Assembly (NCBI GenBank): GCA_045632845.1
Contig: JAZQXL010000012.1
Span: 1-64,000 of the forward strand
DNA from: RGIG4140 sp045632845
Lineage (GTDB): Bacteria; Pseudomonadota; Alphaproteobacteria; CAAHEQ01; UBA3637
Length of the DNA stretch: 64,000 bases
Direction of reading: 5' to 3'
The notes beneath the pieces were generated by a model, which searched no databases, was not told where the DNA came from, and saw only the letters and a program-made list of their open reading frames with translations. This document shows, piece after piece, positions 1 to 7,843 of the stretch. The position numbers were made by a program, and so were the translations under genes. The first letter of the stretch is position 1. Every line of letters begins with the position of its first letter.

Positions 1-1
1 A

Positions 2-418
2 AGCGGTGTGATTTCACCTGAAGCAGGTTTAAGATACACCTATATCAAACAACACGGCTACACGGATGATGCTGGCCAAAAAGTTGGCGCTGCTGATGGC
101 CAAATCTTAACAGGTATCTTGGGCGCTCAATACACCATTGGGTACACATTGGCTCCAGGGCTTGCATGGTATCCAGAGCTCAGAGCAGCTGTGACATACG
201 ACTTTATCCAACCAGATATGGAAAATTCAGTCACAGTTGTCAACGGGGCAAAATATGACGTTGCCACAGAAAACCTCGATAAGTTTGGTATTGAAATTGG
301 CGCTCGCGTTGGTTTGGATATCAATAGAAAAACCGAAGTTGCTTTAGAATATGAAGGCTTATTCAAAGGCGACTATACAAACCACACAGGACTTGCTTCA
401 TTGAAATACAAGTTCTAA
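2..418 (+). CDS. C-terminal end of an autotransporter beta-barrel (5' truncated by window)
   Basis: The reading frame is open from the left edge to a TAA stop, so only about 138 C-terminal residues are visible. They show alternating hydrophobic/polar beta-strands (PEAGLRYTYI, PELRAAVTYDF, EIGARVGLDI, EVALEYEGLF) and end in LASLKYKF. A terminal Phe after alternating residues is the usual recognition signal for BAM-mediated outer-membrane insertion. The pattern matches the last strands of an autotransporter beta-domain, which anchors a surface passenger. A strong terminator follows at once, so it ends its transcription unit. The passenger lies outside the window and cannot be described. It resembles the barrel of the giant autotransporter at the other edge in layout. 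Confidence 0.8.
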   Translation, partial: SGVISPEAGLRYTYIKQHGYTDDAGQKVGAADGQILTGILGAQYTIGYTLAPGLAWYPELRAAVTYDFIQPDMENSVTVVNGAKYDVATENLDKFGIEIGARVGLDINRKTEVALEYEGLFKGDYTNHTGLASLKYKF

Positions 419-432
419 TAAAACGACCTTCT

Positions 433-467
433 AATCCCCCTGCAATTTTTGTGGGGGGATTTTTTTA
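433..467 (+). terminator. Rho-independent terminator after the autotransporter
   Basis: An AATCCCCC / GGGGGGATT stem with a loop of about 12 nt is followed by seven T. It lies 14 nt after the stop codon of the autotransporter. Confidence 0.9.
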
Positions 468-568
468 TCCCTCTTTTTTTATATACCCTTTATTTTAAGA
501 AGTATTTTTTTACTTTAACCTTGCGCAAAAACCTTTTTTATGCTATTTCTTTGATAAAGAAGGTCATT

Positions 569-1366
569 ATGAAATTATTAGATAAAAAAAAGACACATTC
601 ACCTTTACCATCCATAGCATCTTTAAATGCCTATGCTAAAAATAATGTTGAAAAATTAATAACTCTTCATCAAAAAATCGAATTATCCAAAAAGAAAGAA
701 AACATTGCTCTTGGATTGTTAGAACAAAAACGACTCGTTGACTTTCTGATAAAAAATACAATAAATGGAAACGCTATTATGGGTTTAACAACCATGCGCG
801 CAATGGTTATAACAGGAATGGCATTTAATCGTTTTTTTGATTATACAGCACCTTATGTTGATAATCGTGGATATGAAAAAATTCAAGAATTTGCACAATT
901 AGAAAATCTCATTCCTTTGATGCAAAAATATAGAACTGTTGAAAAAGCAAACGACATTGTTCCTTTTGTTTTACATTTACCAAACTTGAACAACACTCCA
1001 TTTAAAAGTTCATTATTTGATTTATTAAATGATAAACAAGGTAAAAAAAGTTTTCAAGAAAGTCTTTTTGACCGTTTATCTCAAGATTATGTCAAAGCAC
1101 CGGATTATTTAAAAAAAACTATAAAAAACGCCATTAAAATGGCCATGTATAAAGGCTATTCAAATGCAGCTTTAACCTATATTTCTATTCTTCAAAACGA
1201 AGGAAATATTTCTTCCACTCAAATTGTAAAAATATTAAAATCTATTCAAATAAACAAATATTCTTCTGACTTAGACAGAAAAACAGCTTTAATGAAATTG
1301 AAAAATATATCCCTTTCATCAAGAGCTAAAACAAGACTAAAAAAAGAACAAACAAAATCTCTTTAA
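569..1366 (+). CDS. Unknown protein, 265 aa
   Basis: I do not recognise a family. The frame is open further upstream (to 449), but that stretch overlaps the preceding terminator; the ATG at 569 has an AAAGAAGG ribosome-binding site about 6 nt before it. The product is lysine-rich and appears mostly helical. It has no signal peptide and no convincing membrane segment; a mildly hydrophobic stretch with several Met (MGLTTMRAMVITGMAF) lies near residue 75. The C-terminus is very basic (RAKTRLKKEQTKSL). It stands alone between the autotransporter terminator and the HdeD-dps pair. A cytoplasmic protein is my best guess. Confidence 0.65.
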   Translation: MKLLDKKKTHSPLPSIASLNAYAKNNVEKLITLHQKIELSKKKENIALGLLEQKRLVDFLIKNTINGNAIMGLTTMRAMVITGMAFNRFFDYTAPYVDNRGYEKIQEFAQLENLIPLMQKYRTVEKANDIVPFVLHLPNLNNTPFKSSLFDLLNDKQGKKSFQESLFDRLSQDYVKAPDYLKKTIKNAIKMAMYKGYSNAALTYISILQNEGNISSTQIVKILKSIQINKYSSDLDRKTALMKLKNISLSSRAKTRLKKEQTKSL

Positions 1367-1465
1367 CCAGCTAACATATATAGATATTTTAATCTTTTTC
1401 TTCTCTTGAAAAAAGTAAAACACACCTTACTTTAAAGAGTGTATTTTTTATTTTTAGGAGGAAAA

Positions 1466-1993
1466 ATGTTAAAAAAAATATGTTGCCGAAACATTTGGCT
1501 TTTAATTGTAAGTTTGCTACTCATAATGAGTGGCATTTATGTTTTATTTAATCCTATTAGTGCGCTTATTACCTCAGTTTTAATTATTGGAATTTTATTT
1601 ATCATTCTTGGAAGCAGCTATATCCTCGCCTTTAAAGAAGGCGATTCATATGCAATACTTGCACTTGGTATTTTAGATGTTTTCATTGGCTTATTATTCT
1701 TAACAAATGTTGGTGTATCAGTCGCTACACTTCCTATTATTTTAGCTTTTTGGATTTTGTTCAACAGCACAGTTCAACTTGCAATGGGATTGGAAATAAA
1801 AGATATACCAAATGCTCCTTGGAAACAGCTTGTTGGTGCAAGTGTTTTTGGAATTGGTTTTTCAATTTTAATTTTTTTGTATCCTGTAATTGCAAATATT
1901 ACAATCACCTTACTTCTCGGATTATATCTTATCGGATACGGTATTTTTGAATTAAATAGATTCATAACAGCTTCAACAAAAGATAATATGTAA
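1466..1993 (+). CDS. HdeD/DUF308-family membrane protein
   Basis: A 175-residue, very hydrophobic protein with about six membrane helices arranged as repeated hairpins. The pattern fits the HdeD/DUF308 family: short loops, a GIYVLFNP turn after the first helix, and repeats of the L-x-G-I/L-hydrophobic type. In enterobacteria HdeD is an inner-membrane protein linked to acid resistance; the biochemical role is unknown. The ATG at 1466 is preferred over the upstream GTG (1439) because of a perfect AGGAGG five bases before it. It lies 11 nt upstream of dps, so the two are probably co-transcribed as a stress-response pair. Confidence 0.75.
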   Translation: MLKKICCRNIWLLIVSLLLIMSGIYVLFNPISALITSVLIIGILFIILGSSYILAFKEGDSYAILALGILDVFIGLLFLTNVGVSVATLPIILAFWILFNSTVQLAMGLEIKDIPNAPWKQLVGASVFGIGFSILIFLYPVIANITITLLLGLYLIGYGIFELNRFITASTKDNM

Positions 1994-2004
1994 AGGAAAA
2001 TTTT

Positions 2005-2493
2005 ATGACAAAACTAAATATGCAAAAACGAGTAACAGCTTTAGAATTTGATGAAGATATGAAAAAAACAAGCATTCAAACACTCAATCGCTATCTTATC
2101 GATTTTTCAATTTTATCATTAAACACAAAACAAGCTCACTGGAATTTACAAGGTTTAAATTTTATTGCCATCCACGAAATGTTAGATGATTTTTATGAAA
2201 TTCTACAAAAATACGTTGATATTTTTGCAGAAAGATTGGTTCAACTAAACTGCAGCGCAATCGCTACTCCAGAATACCTTGTTCAAAACACAAATTTTGA
2301 AGAATACCCTAGTAACTTATCAAACGCACTTGATCATTTAAGAGAACTCCAAATAAGATATGCATTGGTTGCTAACTCTCTCAGAGAAGATGTTGATCTT
2401 TCTGAAGCAGATGCTGCAACCATTGATTATTATACTCAAGCTCTTGAAGAATTAGATAAATCTGTTTGGTTTATTGAAGCGCACTTAAATTAA
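2005..2493 (+). CDS. dps: Dps DNA-protecting ferritin-like protein
   Basis: A 162-residue Dps-family protein. It oxidises ferrous iron with hydrogen peroxide inside a 12-subunit shell and often coats DNA. The family signature KQAHWNLQG..FIAIHEMLDDFYE is intact. The inter-subunit ferroxidase ligands have the spacing expected from Listeria-type Dps: His45, His57, Asp61, Asp72 and Glu76. The N-terminus (MTKLNMQKRVTALEF) has a few basic residues but no long lysine tail. It follows the HdeD-like gene by 11 nt and is followed by a terminator, so this is likely a two-gene stress operon. I see no clear OxyR or Fur site. Confidence 0.95.
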   Translation: MTKLNMQKRVTALEFDEDMKKTSIQTLNRYLIDFSILSLNTKQAHWNLQGLNFIAIHEMLDDFYEILQKYVDIFAERLVQLNCSAIATPEYLVQNTNFEEYPSNLSNALDHLRELQIRYALVANSLREDVDLSEADAATIDYYTQALEELDKSVWFIEAHLN

Positions 2494-2512
2494 ATTTGAT
2501 TTTTTAATTTGA

Positions 2513-2555
2513 TTCCCTTAAAGTAAAAATATAATTATTTTAAGGGAATTTTTTT
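2513..2555 (+). terminator. Terminator of dps that contains the next gene's ribosome-binding site
   Basis: A TTCCCTTAAA / TTTTAAGGGAA stem is followed by seven T, and the ATG of the next gene begins right after the T-run. The AAGGG in the 3' arm (2542-2548) is the only Shine-Dalgarno-like sequence for the gene at 2556. The same bases therefore serve as terminator stem and ribosome-binding site. Confidence 0.8.
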
Positions 2556-3038
2556 ATGCCAAGCATACATTTAATACATGGATTTATTGGTTTTGGAAAA
2601 ACAACTATTGCTAAACAATTAGAAAAAGAACTTCCTGCGATTCGATTTACACATGATGAGTTGATGATTAAAACATATGGAAGAAATCCAGAAGATTTTA
2701 GTCAAGAGCGATTTAATATTATTGATAAAATAATCAAAGAAAAAACCATTGAAGAAATAAAAAAAGGAAATAACGTTATTCTCGACTATGGATTGTGGGA
2801 AAAAGAAACACGCAAAAAATATTATGATTGGGCAAAAAAAATAACACCAGATGTTGTTTTCCATGCTGTTCAATGCGATATATCATTAGCAAAAAAAAGA
2901 GCTTTAGAAAGAACAAAAAAACATAGTGAAGAATTTTATATTGATGAAGATATCTTTAATGATAGATTAAAGCGATTCGAACCCATGACAAATGAGGAAG
3001 GCTTTCCTGTTATTTTTTATAAAACAGATAATGAATGA
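2556..3038 (+). CDS. P-loop kinase (AAA_33 / zeta-toxin-like fold)
   Basis: A 160-residue protein with an N-terminal Walker A loop (GFIGFGKTT, residues 9-17). The conserved Asp in FTHDELM is typical of small P-loop nucleoside/antibiotic kinases and zeta-like enzymes. NVILDYGLWEKETR supplies a Walker B-like strand with a following Arg, and KKRALERTKKHSEEFYID looks like the lid region with Arg/Lys residues. ATP-dependent phosphotransfer is likely; the substrate is unknown. No antitoxin-like small gene lies next to it, so a toxin role is not supported. Its ribosome-binding site sits inside the preceding terminator hairpin. Confidence 0.75.
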   Translation: MPSIHLIHGFIGFGKTTIAKQLEKELPAIRFTHDELMIKTYGRNPEDFSQERFNIIDKIIKEKTIEEIKKGNNVILDYGLWEKETRKKYYDWAKKITPDVVFHAVQCDISLAKKRALERTKKHSEEFYIDEDIFNDRLKRFEPMTNEEGFPVIFYKTDNE

Positions 3039-3052
3039 TTATTTTAAATTAT

Positions 3053-3092
3053 AAAAAACCCGAAAATTAAATTATTAACTTTCGGGTTTTTT
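3053..3092. terminator. Bidirectional terminator
   Basis: An AAAAAACCCGAAA / TTTCGGGTTTTTT stem lies between the converging P-loop kinase gene (+) and ftsH (-). Runs of A and T on opposite sides allow termination both ways. Confidence 0.85.
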
Positions 3093-3093
3093 C

Positions 3094-5058
3094 TTATTTT
3101 TTCTCTTTTGAGTTTTTCTTCTTTGTTAAACTTGCCTCTTTTACATTTGATTCAAGCAAAGAGGAAATATCCACATTTTCTTGAACCTCATCAGAAACTT
3201 CACCGATTGAAGGAACGGTTGCTCTTGATTTGACTGCTTCTTTTTTAGTTTGAATACGGATCTCTTTTCCTTCCAAAAGATCTTTAATTTCATCTCCAGA
3301 AAGTGTTTCATATTCAATCAAACCCAAAGCCAGTGTATCCAGCTCTTGCTTATACTCTGTCAAAAGTTCGCGTGTTTTTTGATATGCGGCATCAATAATC
3401 TTTCTAATTTCAGCATCTACTTGTTGTGCTGTTAAATCAGAAACATTCTTTCTTTTTGAAATGCTGTAACCCAAGAAAACTTCACCCTCTGGTTCATCAT
3501 AAGCAATTGGTCCCATCACATCACTCATACCCCATTCACTCACCATTTTGCGAGCAATTGTGGTTGCAACTTGAATGTCATTACTTGCCCCTGTTGAAAC
3601 ATTTTCTTTTCCAAAAATCATTTCTTCAGCCAAACGACCAGCAAAAAGAATACTTAAACGAGATTTCAAATAAGTCATACTTTGAGAGTACTTGTCTTTT
3701 TCTGGCAATTGCATTGTCACACCCAAAGCTCTTCCTCTTGGAATAATTGTAACTTTGTGCAAAGGATCAGATTCTGGCAAATGAAGTGAAGCAATTGCAT
3801 GCCCAGCTTCGTGATAAGCCGTCATTTTCTTTTCTTGCTCATCCATAACAAGTGATTTTCTTTCAGATCCCATCATAACCTTGTCTTTAGCATCTTCAAA
3901 ATCTTGCATCGTTACCATTGTTTTGTTGCGTCTTGCCGCAAGAAGAGCAGCTTCATTAACAAGATTTGCTAAATCAGCACCCGAAAAACCAGGTGTTCCA
4001 CGTGCAATAAGTGGAAGTGATACATTTGGAGCCAAAGGAACTTTTTTAACATGCACATTTAAAATAGCTTCTCGTCCATTAATATCTGGATTTGAAACAA
4101 CAATTTGTCTGTCAAAACGACCAGGTCTTAACAAAGCAGGGTCCAAAACATCTGGTCGGTTTGTTGCAGCAATTAAGATAATACCAGAATTTGTTTCAAA
4201 ACCATCCATTTCAACAAGTAATTGGTTCAATGTTTGCTCACGCTCATCATTACCACCGCCAAGTCCTGCACCACGATGGCGACCAACAGCATCAATTTCA
4301 TCAACAAAAACAATACATGGCGCTGATTTTTTTGCTTGTTCAAACATATCACGAACACGTGAAGCACCAACACCTACAAACATTTCAACAAAATCAGAAC
4401 CTGAAATGCTAAAGAATGGAACATTTGCTTCACCAGCAATTGCTCTTGCTAACAGTGTTTTACCTGTTCCTGGAGGGCCAACAAGCAAAGCTCCTTTTGG
4501 TATTTTACCACCCAAACGTTGGAATTTGATTGGAGCTTTTAAGAAATCAACAATTTCTTGCAATTCTTGTTTTGCTTCTTCAATCCCAGCAACATCATTG
4601 AATGTAACTTTATCTTTTCCTTCCAAAAGTTTGGCTTTAGATTTTCCAAAACTCATGGCTTTTCCATTACTTGCAGACATTTGTTTCATCATCATAATCC
4701 AAATACCTGCAAACAACAAAATTGGCGCCCATGAAATCAAGGCCATAAACCAACTTGATTCACTTTCAAGTGGAAGAGCTGTTACTTTAACATTGTTTGC
4801 TTTCAAAATTGGGATGAGCCCTGCATCAGTTGGGGCATATGTTTTAAATCCACCATTTTTTTCAAACTCACCCGTTATTGCTTGTCCTTGAATTTCAACA
4901 GATTTCACATCCCCTTTTTCAACAGAAGTTACAAACTCACTAAAAGAGAGTTCAACTTGTTTTGCTTTTTTAGGATCTGGAAATGAAAAGCTTGCCAACA
5001 ACACAATAACAGTGAAAAAGACAAGCCAAAAAACGGCTGTATTTGATTGTTTTTTCAT
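3094..5058 (-). CDS. ftsH: FtsH ATP-dependent zinc metalloprotease
   Basis: 654 residues, the family's normal length. Two membrane helices (about 9-26 and 103-123) flank a periplasmic domain. The AAA module follows: Walker A GPPGTGKT (194-201), Walker B IVFVDEIDAVGR, and an Arg-finger region (LLRPGRFDRQ). The peptidase motif HEAGH lies in TAYHEAGHAIAS, and the acidic third zinc ligand region is present. FtsH degrades unassembled membrane proteins and short-lived regulators at the inner membrane. The C-terminal tail is long and lysine-rich. The gene follows tilS by 12 nt at the end of the pal-cpoB-tilS-ftsH run, an order common in alphaproteobacteria. AAAGGAAAG precedes the ATG. Confidence 0.98.
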   Translation of the reverse strand: MKKQSNTAVFWLVFFTVIVLLASFSFPDPKKAKQVELSFSEFVTSVEKGDVKSVEIQGQAITGEFEKNGGFKTYAPTDAGLIPILKANNVKVTALPLESESSWFMALISWAPILLFAGIWIMMMKQMSASNGKAMSFGKSKAKLLEGKDKVTFNDVAGIEEAKQELQEIVDFLKAPIKFQRLGGKIPKGALLVGPPGTGKTLLARAIAGEANVPFFSISGSDFVEMFVGVGASRVRDMFEQAKKSAPCIVFVDEIDAVGRHRGAGLGGGNDEREQTLNQLLVEMDGFETNSGIILIAATNRPDVLDPALLRPGRFDRQIVVSNPDINGREAILNVHVKKVPLAPNVSLPLIARGTPGFSGADLANLVNEAALLAARRNKTMVTMQDFEDAKDKVMMGSERKSLVMDEQEKKMTAYHEAGHAIASLHLPESDPLHKVTIIPRGRALGVTMQLPEKDKYSQSMTYLKSRLSILFAGRLAEEMIFGKENVSTGASNDIQVATTIARKMVSEWGMSDVMGPIAYDEPEGEVFLGYSISKRKNVSDLTAQQVDAEIRKIIDAAYQKTRELLTEYKQELDTLALGLIEYETLSGDEIKDLLEGKEIRIQTKKEAVKSRATVPSIGEVSDEVQENVDISSLLESNVKEASLTKKKNSKEKK

Positions 5059-5070
5059 TCTACTTTCCTT

Positions 5071-6279
5071 TTATCGATCTTTTATAAACTTTATATGAAT
5101 ACTTTTATTTAAGTTTTCTTTATACTCAATATTCGAGGTATTTTCAAGTTCTTTTTCCACCTCAAAGCAAGGAAAACTTTGCTGAACTAAATATGGGATA
5201 TTCTTTTTCCTCTTCAATGTTGCTGAGGCAAAAATGTATCCATCAATGGGAGAAAAAATTTCAAACCGATCCCATTTTGTAAGTATATTTGCTTTGATTT
5301 TTTTTCGTGTTTCCATTTTTGAATATTCTTTTGAAACAAAAATACCCTTTTTATGTGGAATTAAAATACAATTTGCCAATGTTGTTTTTTGAGGAAAATT
5401 CATAACAACCCGCTCAAGCAACTCAAGCGAAATCATTTTTTCACTTTGTCCAATCGTCTTAACAACGTCAGCAAGCACCCTGATTTTAACTTCCTCTGGA
5501 TATGTTAAATAAATATCCTTATTGATTAAAGCATATCCCTCGTTAAAATAGGTCACACTTGATTTGATAGCTTCTTGAACTACCCAATTTAGTGTTTCTT
5601 GCACACGAGTAAGCCTTTTTGTTGAAAGAGAAATAAACTCTTTTGACAACCCTTTTTTTTCTAACTCAGGCAAAAAGTTGCGCCATTTAACACGTTCATA
5701 TTGCGTATCTTGATTCATTGGATCTTCAACCCATTCAATGTTTTTTTTCATCAAAAAAGAAACAATATCTTTTTTCAAAACATCTAAAAATGGGCGCACA
5801 ATAGTTACCCCATTTTTTTGAGTAAGAGGCTTTATTGCACTTAAACCATCTATACCACTTCCCCGTGCTAAACGAGCTAAAAATGTTTCAACCTGATCTT
5901 CCATTTGGTGCGCTACAAACAAGTGTGAAACAGCCTCTTTTTGACAATAATCGGTCAGTAAAGTGTATCGTATACGACGAGCTTCTTCTTCAACGGATTT
6001 AGCTCCAATAAACTCTGTATTTTTTAAAACGACATGAAAAATACCTTTTTTTTCACAAAAAGAATGAACATCTCCAGCCTCTTTTGCGCTTTCTTTTCGG
6101 ATATTGTGATCAACCGTCAATGCAGTTAATTGTATATTTTTCTTTTTACAAAACTCATGAAGCAATAAAGTTAAACACAAACTATCTGCCCCACCAGAAA
6201 CAGCCACAGCCCATTTTTTACCTGTGGATAACTTTAACATTTCTAAAATTTTTTCAAAACGTGATAAATTTAAAGTCAT
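5071..6279 (-). CDS. tilS: tRNA(Ile)-lysidine synthase
   Basis: The PP-loop motif VSGGADSL near the N-terminus marks an N-type ATP pyrophosphatase. Further TilS hallmarks are TVDHNIRKES, HQMEDQVETFLARLARGSG and the WVEDPMNQ segment. TilS makes lysidine at position 34 of tRNA-Ile(CAU) so that it reads AUA, which is essential. I place the start at the ATG at 6279 (402 aa); a TTG 12 nt upstream is less likely. The cpoB stop and this ATG are separated by two bases, so translational coupling is likely, and no good Shine-Dalgarno is visible. The C-terminal substrate-binding region is poorly conserved, as usual. Confidence 0.95.
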   Translation of the reverse strand: MTLNLSRFEKILEMLKLSTGKKWAVAVSGGADSLCLTLLLHEFCKKKNIQLTALTVDHNIRKESAKEAGDVHSFCEKKGIFHVVLKNTEFIGAKSVEEEARRIRYTLLTDYCQKEAVSHLFVAHQMEDQVETFLARLARGSGIDGLSAIKPLTQKNGVTIVRPFLDVLKKDIVSFLMKKNIEWVEDPMNQDTQYERVKWRNFLPELEKKGLSKEFISLSTKRLTRVQETLNWVVQEAIKSSVTYFNEGYALINKDIYLTYPEEVKIRVLADVVKTIGQSEKMISLELLERVVMNFPQKTTLANCILIPHKKGIFVSKEYSKMETRKKIKANILTKWDRFEIFSPIDGYIFASATLKRKKNIPYLVQQSFPCFEVEKELENTSNIEYKENLNKSIHIKFIKDR

Positions 6280-6281
6280 AC

Positions 6282-7067
6282 TTATTTGCAAGATAATTTT
6301 TTAGCTTCTGCTGCGGCTCTGTCCTTAAGCTTTTTATCAGCTTTAGGAAATTCTTTTGCTAAAGATTTAAAAGCTGTGCAAGCTTCTGTTTTTTTGTTCA
6401 ACTTGTTCATTGTAAGACCAAGTTTTAAAAGATTATCCGCAGCTTTTGAATTTTTCTTATATTTTGTAAATCCATCAGCAAAAATACCAACGGCTTGTTC
6501 ATACAACCCTCTCGCATAGTATGTTTCACCCAACCAGTAATTTGCATTTCCAACCAAGTCAGATTTTGGATAATCCTTCATAAATGTTGTAAAAGCGCCT
6601 TCAGCAGCTTTATAGTCCCCTTTTTTCATAATGTTATAAGCATTATCATAAGCTGACTGAGCTGCTGCTTTATTTGAAGCGCCTTTATCTGAAGTTGAAA
6701 TTGTTGCTTTTTCATTTTGAAGCATATTAAAACGCACATCAATATCAGCATTCATTTTTGTCAAGCGTTCATCTAATTGTTTTTGTTGAAACTCCAACTG
6801 CTCCATCTTTGCTGTTAACTCTTTAACAACAGCATCTTGTGCACTAACACGATTGTATAAATCTTCCAAATTCCCCGTCGATACTGATTGAACATTTTCA
6901 TCAACGCTTATAGTATTTGATGATTGATAAACTTTTCGTTGCAATGCATTAATATCTTTTTCTAATCTTGTAACTTTATCATTTAATATATCTGTTTTGA
7001 TATCAGCGTGAGCTGAAATAACTGAAACAGTTGAAAGTAAAAATGCTGTTAAGATAATTTTTTTCAT
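6282..7067 (-). CDS. cpoB: CpoB/YbgF, Tol-Pal-associated periplasmic protein
   Basis: 261 residues. A signal peptide ends near ISAHA (residue 21). A heptad-like coiled coil follows (LEKDINALQRKVYQ, ELTAKMEQLEFQQKQLDERL), and the C-terminal half holds TPR repeats (AYDNAYNIMKKGDYKAAEGAF, NANYWLGETYYARGLYEQAV, DNLLKLGLTMNKLNKKTEAC). CpoB couples outer-membrane constriction by Tol-Pal to septal peptidoglycan synthesis. It lies downstream of pal and is coupled to tilS. A weak hairpin separates it from pal. Confidence 0.95.
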   Translation of the reverse strand: MKKIILTAFLLSTVSVISAHADIKTDILNDKVTRLEKDINALQRKVYQSSNTISVDENVQSVSTGNLEDLYNRVSAQDAVVKELTAKMEQLEFQQKQLDERLTKMNADIDVRFNMLQNEKATISTSDKGASNKAAAQSAYDNAYNIMKKGDYKAAEGAFTTFMKDYPKSDLVGNANYWLGETYYARGLYEQAVGIFADGFTKYKKNSKAADNLLKLGLTMNKLNKKTEACTAFKSLAKEFPKADKKLKDRAAAEAKKLSCK

Positions 7068-7084
7068 ATTATGCCCTCATATAA

Positions 7085-7114
7085 AAACTCTCCCTATTTT
7101 ACTAGGAAGAGTTT
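7085..7114 (-). terminator. Intercistronic hairpin between pal and cpoB
   Basis: On the minus strand AAACTCTTCCTA pairs with TAGGGAGAGTTT (one G-T pair), followed by a short T-rich stretch. It could act as a partial terminator or an mRNA-stabilising hairpin, making more Pal than CpoB. Tol-Pal stoichiometry is known to favour abundant Pal; the link to this hairpin is inference. Confidence 0.6.
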
Positions 7115-7148
7115 CTTTTAACAAGTGTTTTTTTACAAAAACAATCTT

Positions 7149-7643
7149 TTAGTAAGCAACAGTTGTTGCATTACGATTTTTTGCCCAAGCTTCTTCTGTT
7201 GAACCTGGAACAACTGGTCTTTCTTTACCATAAGAAATGATTCTGATACGATCTGAAGAAACACCTTTCATAACCAAGAAACGGCGAGCTTCATCAGCAC
7301 GGCGTTCACCCAATGCTAAGTTGTATTCTTCTGTACCGCGTTCGTCACAACGACCTTCGATAACAACCAAAACACGAGGATTTGCTTTTAACCATTCTGC
7401 TTGAGCTGCTAAAACAGATTTTGAATCACCATCTAAATCAGAGCTGTTTAATGCAAAATAAACAACGTTTTGGTTTTCATCTTTAAATTTTTGTGTCATA
7501 GCAGTTTCTTGCAAATCAGAAATATTTACGTTATCATTCCAACCGCCTTGACCATTACCATATAAATCAGCACCATCTTTTTGAGATGCACAAGCACTCA
7601 AGAAAGAAACTGCACAAACAACTGCGAGCAATCTTTTCAACAT
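7149..7643 (-). CDS. pal: Pal, peptidoglycan-associated lipoprotein
   Basis: 164 residues. A lipoprotein signal with lipobox LSAC places the acylated Cys at residue 18. The C-terminal OmpA-like domain has the peptidoglycan-binding features ALNSSDLDGDS, VVIEGRCDERGTEEYNLALGE and ERRADEARRFL. The DERGT loop is the classic Pal signature for binding diaminopimelate. Pal links the outer membrane to peptidoglycan and works with TolA/TolB in division. A good GGAAG-type ribosome-binding site precedes the ATG. tolB is not visible in the window; the upstream neighbour is a divergent MATE transporter. Confidence 0.97.
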   Translation of the reverse strand: MLKRLLAVVCAVSFLSACASQKDGADLYGNGQGGWNDNVNISDLQETAMTQKFKDENQNVVYFALNSSDLDGDSKSVLAAQAEWLKANPRVLVVIEGRCDERGTEEYNLALGERRADEARRFLVMKGVSSDRIRIISYGKERPVVPGSTEEAWAKNRNATTVAY

Positions 7644-7843
7644 CTTTTTCTTCCTTTTTTAAAAATTAATTAAACACTTAAACGGTAGAGAAAACTCATC
7701 TATCCTTAAGTGTAATAAAAAACATAATCTTATTGAAAAGTCAAGATATTTTTTAATAAGAACACCTCTTTTTTATCATAAAAGGATTGAATTTTTTTTT
7801 AAATATGCATATACTCCAAACAATTTTTTTAAAGGCTAGAAAT

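Noticed and set aside
2556..3038. Zeta-type toxin of a toxin-antitoxin pair
   Set aside because: The fold is similar, but no antitoxin gene is beside it; a general small P-loop kinase is the safer call.
3881..4891. 336-residue open frame antisense to ftsH
   Set aside because: ftsH is a full, well-conserved gene on the other strand; the antisense frame has no recognisable domain.
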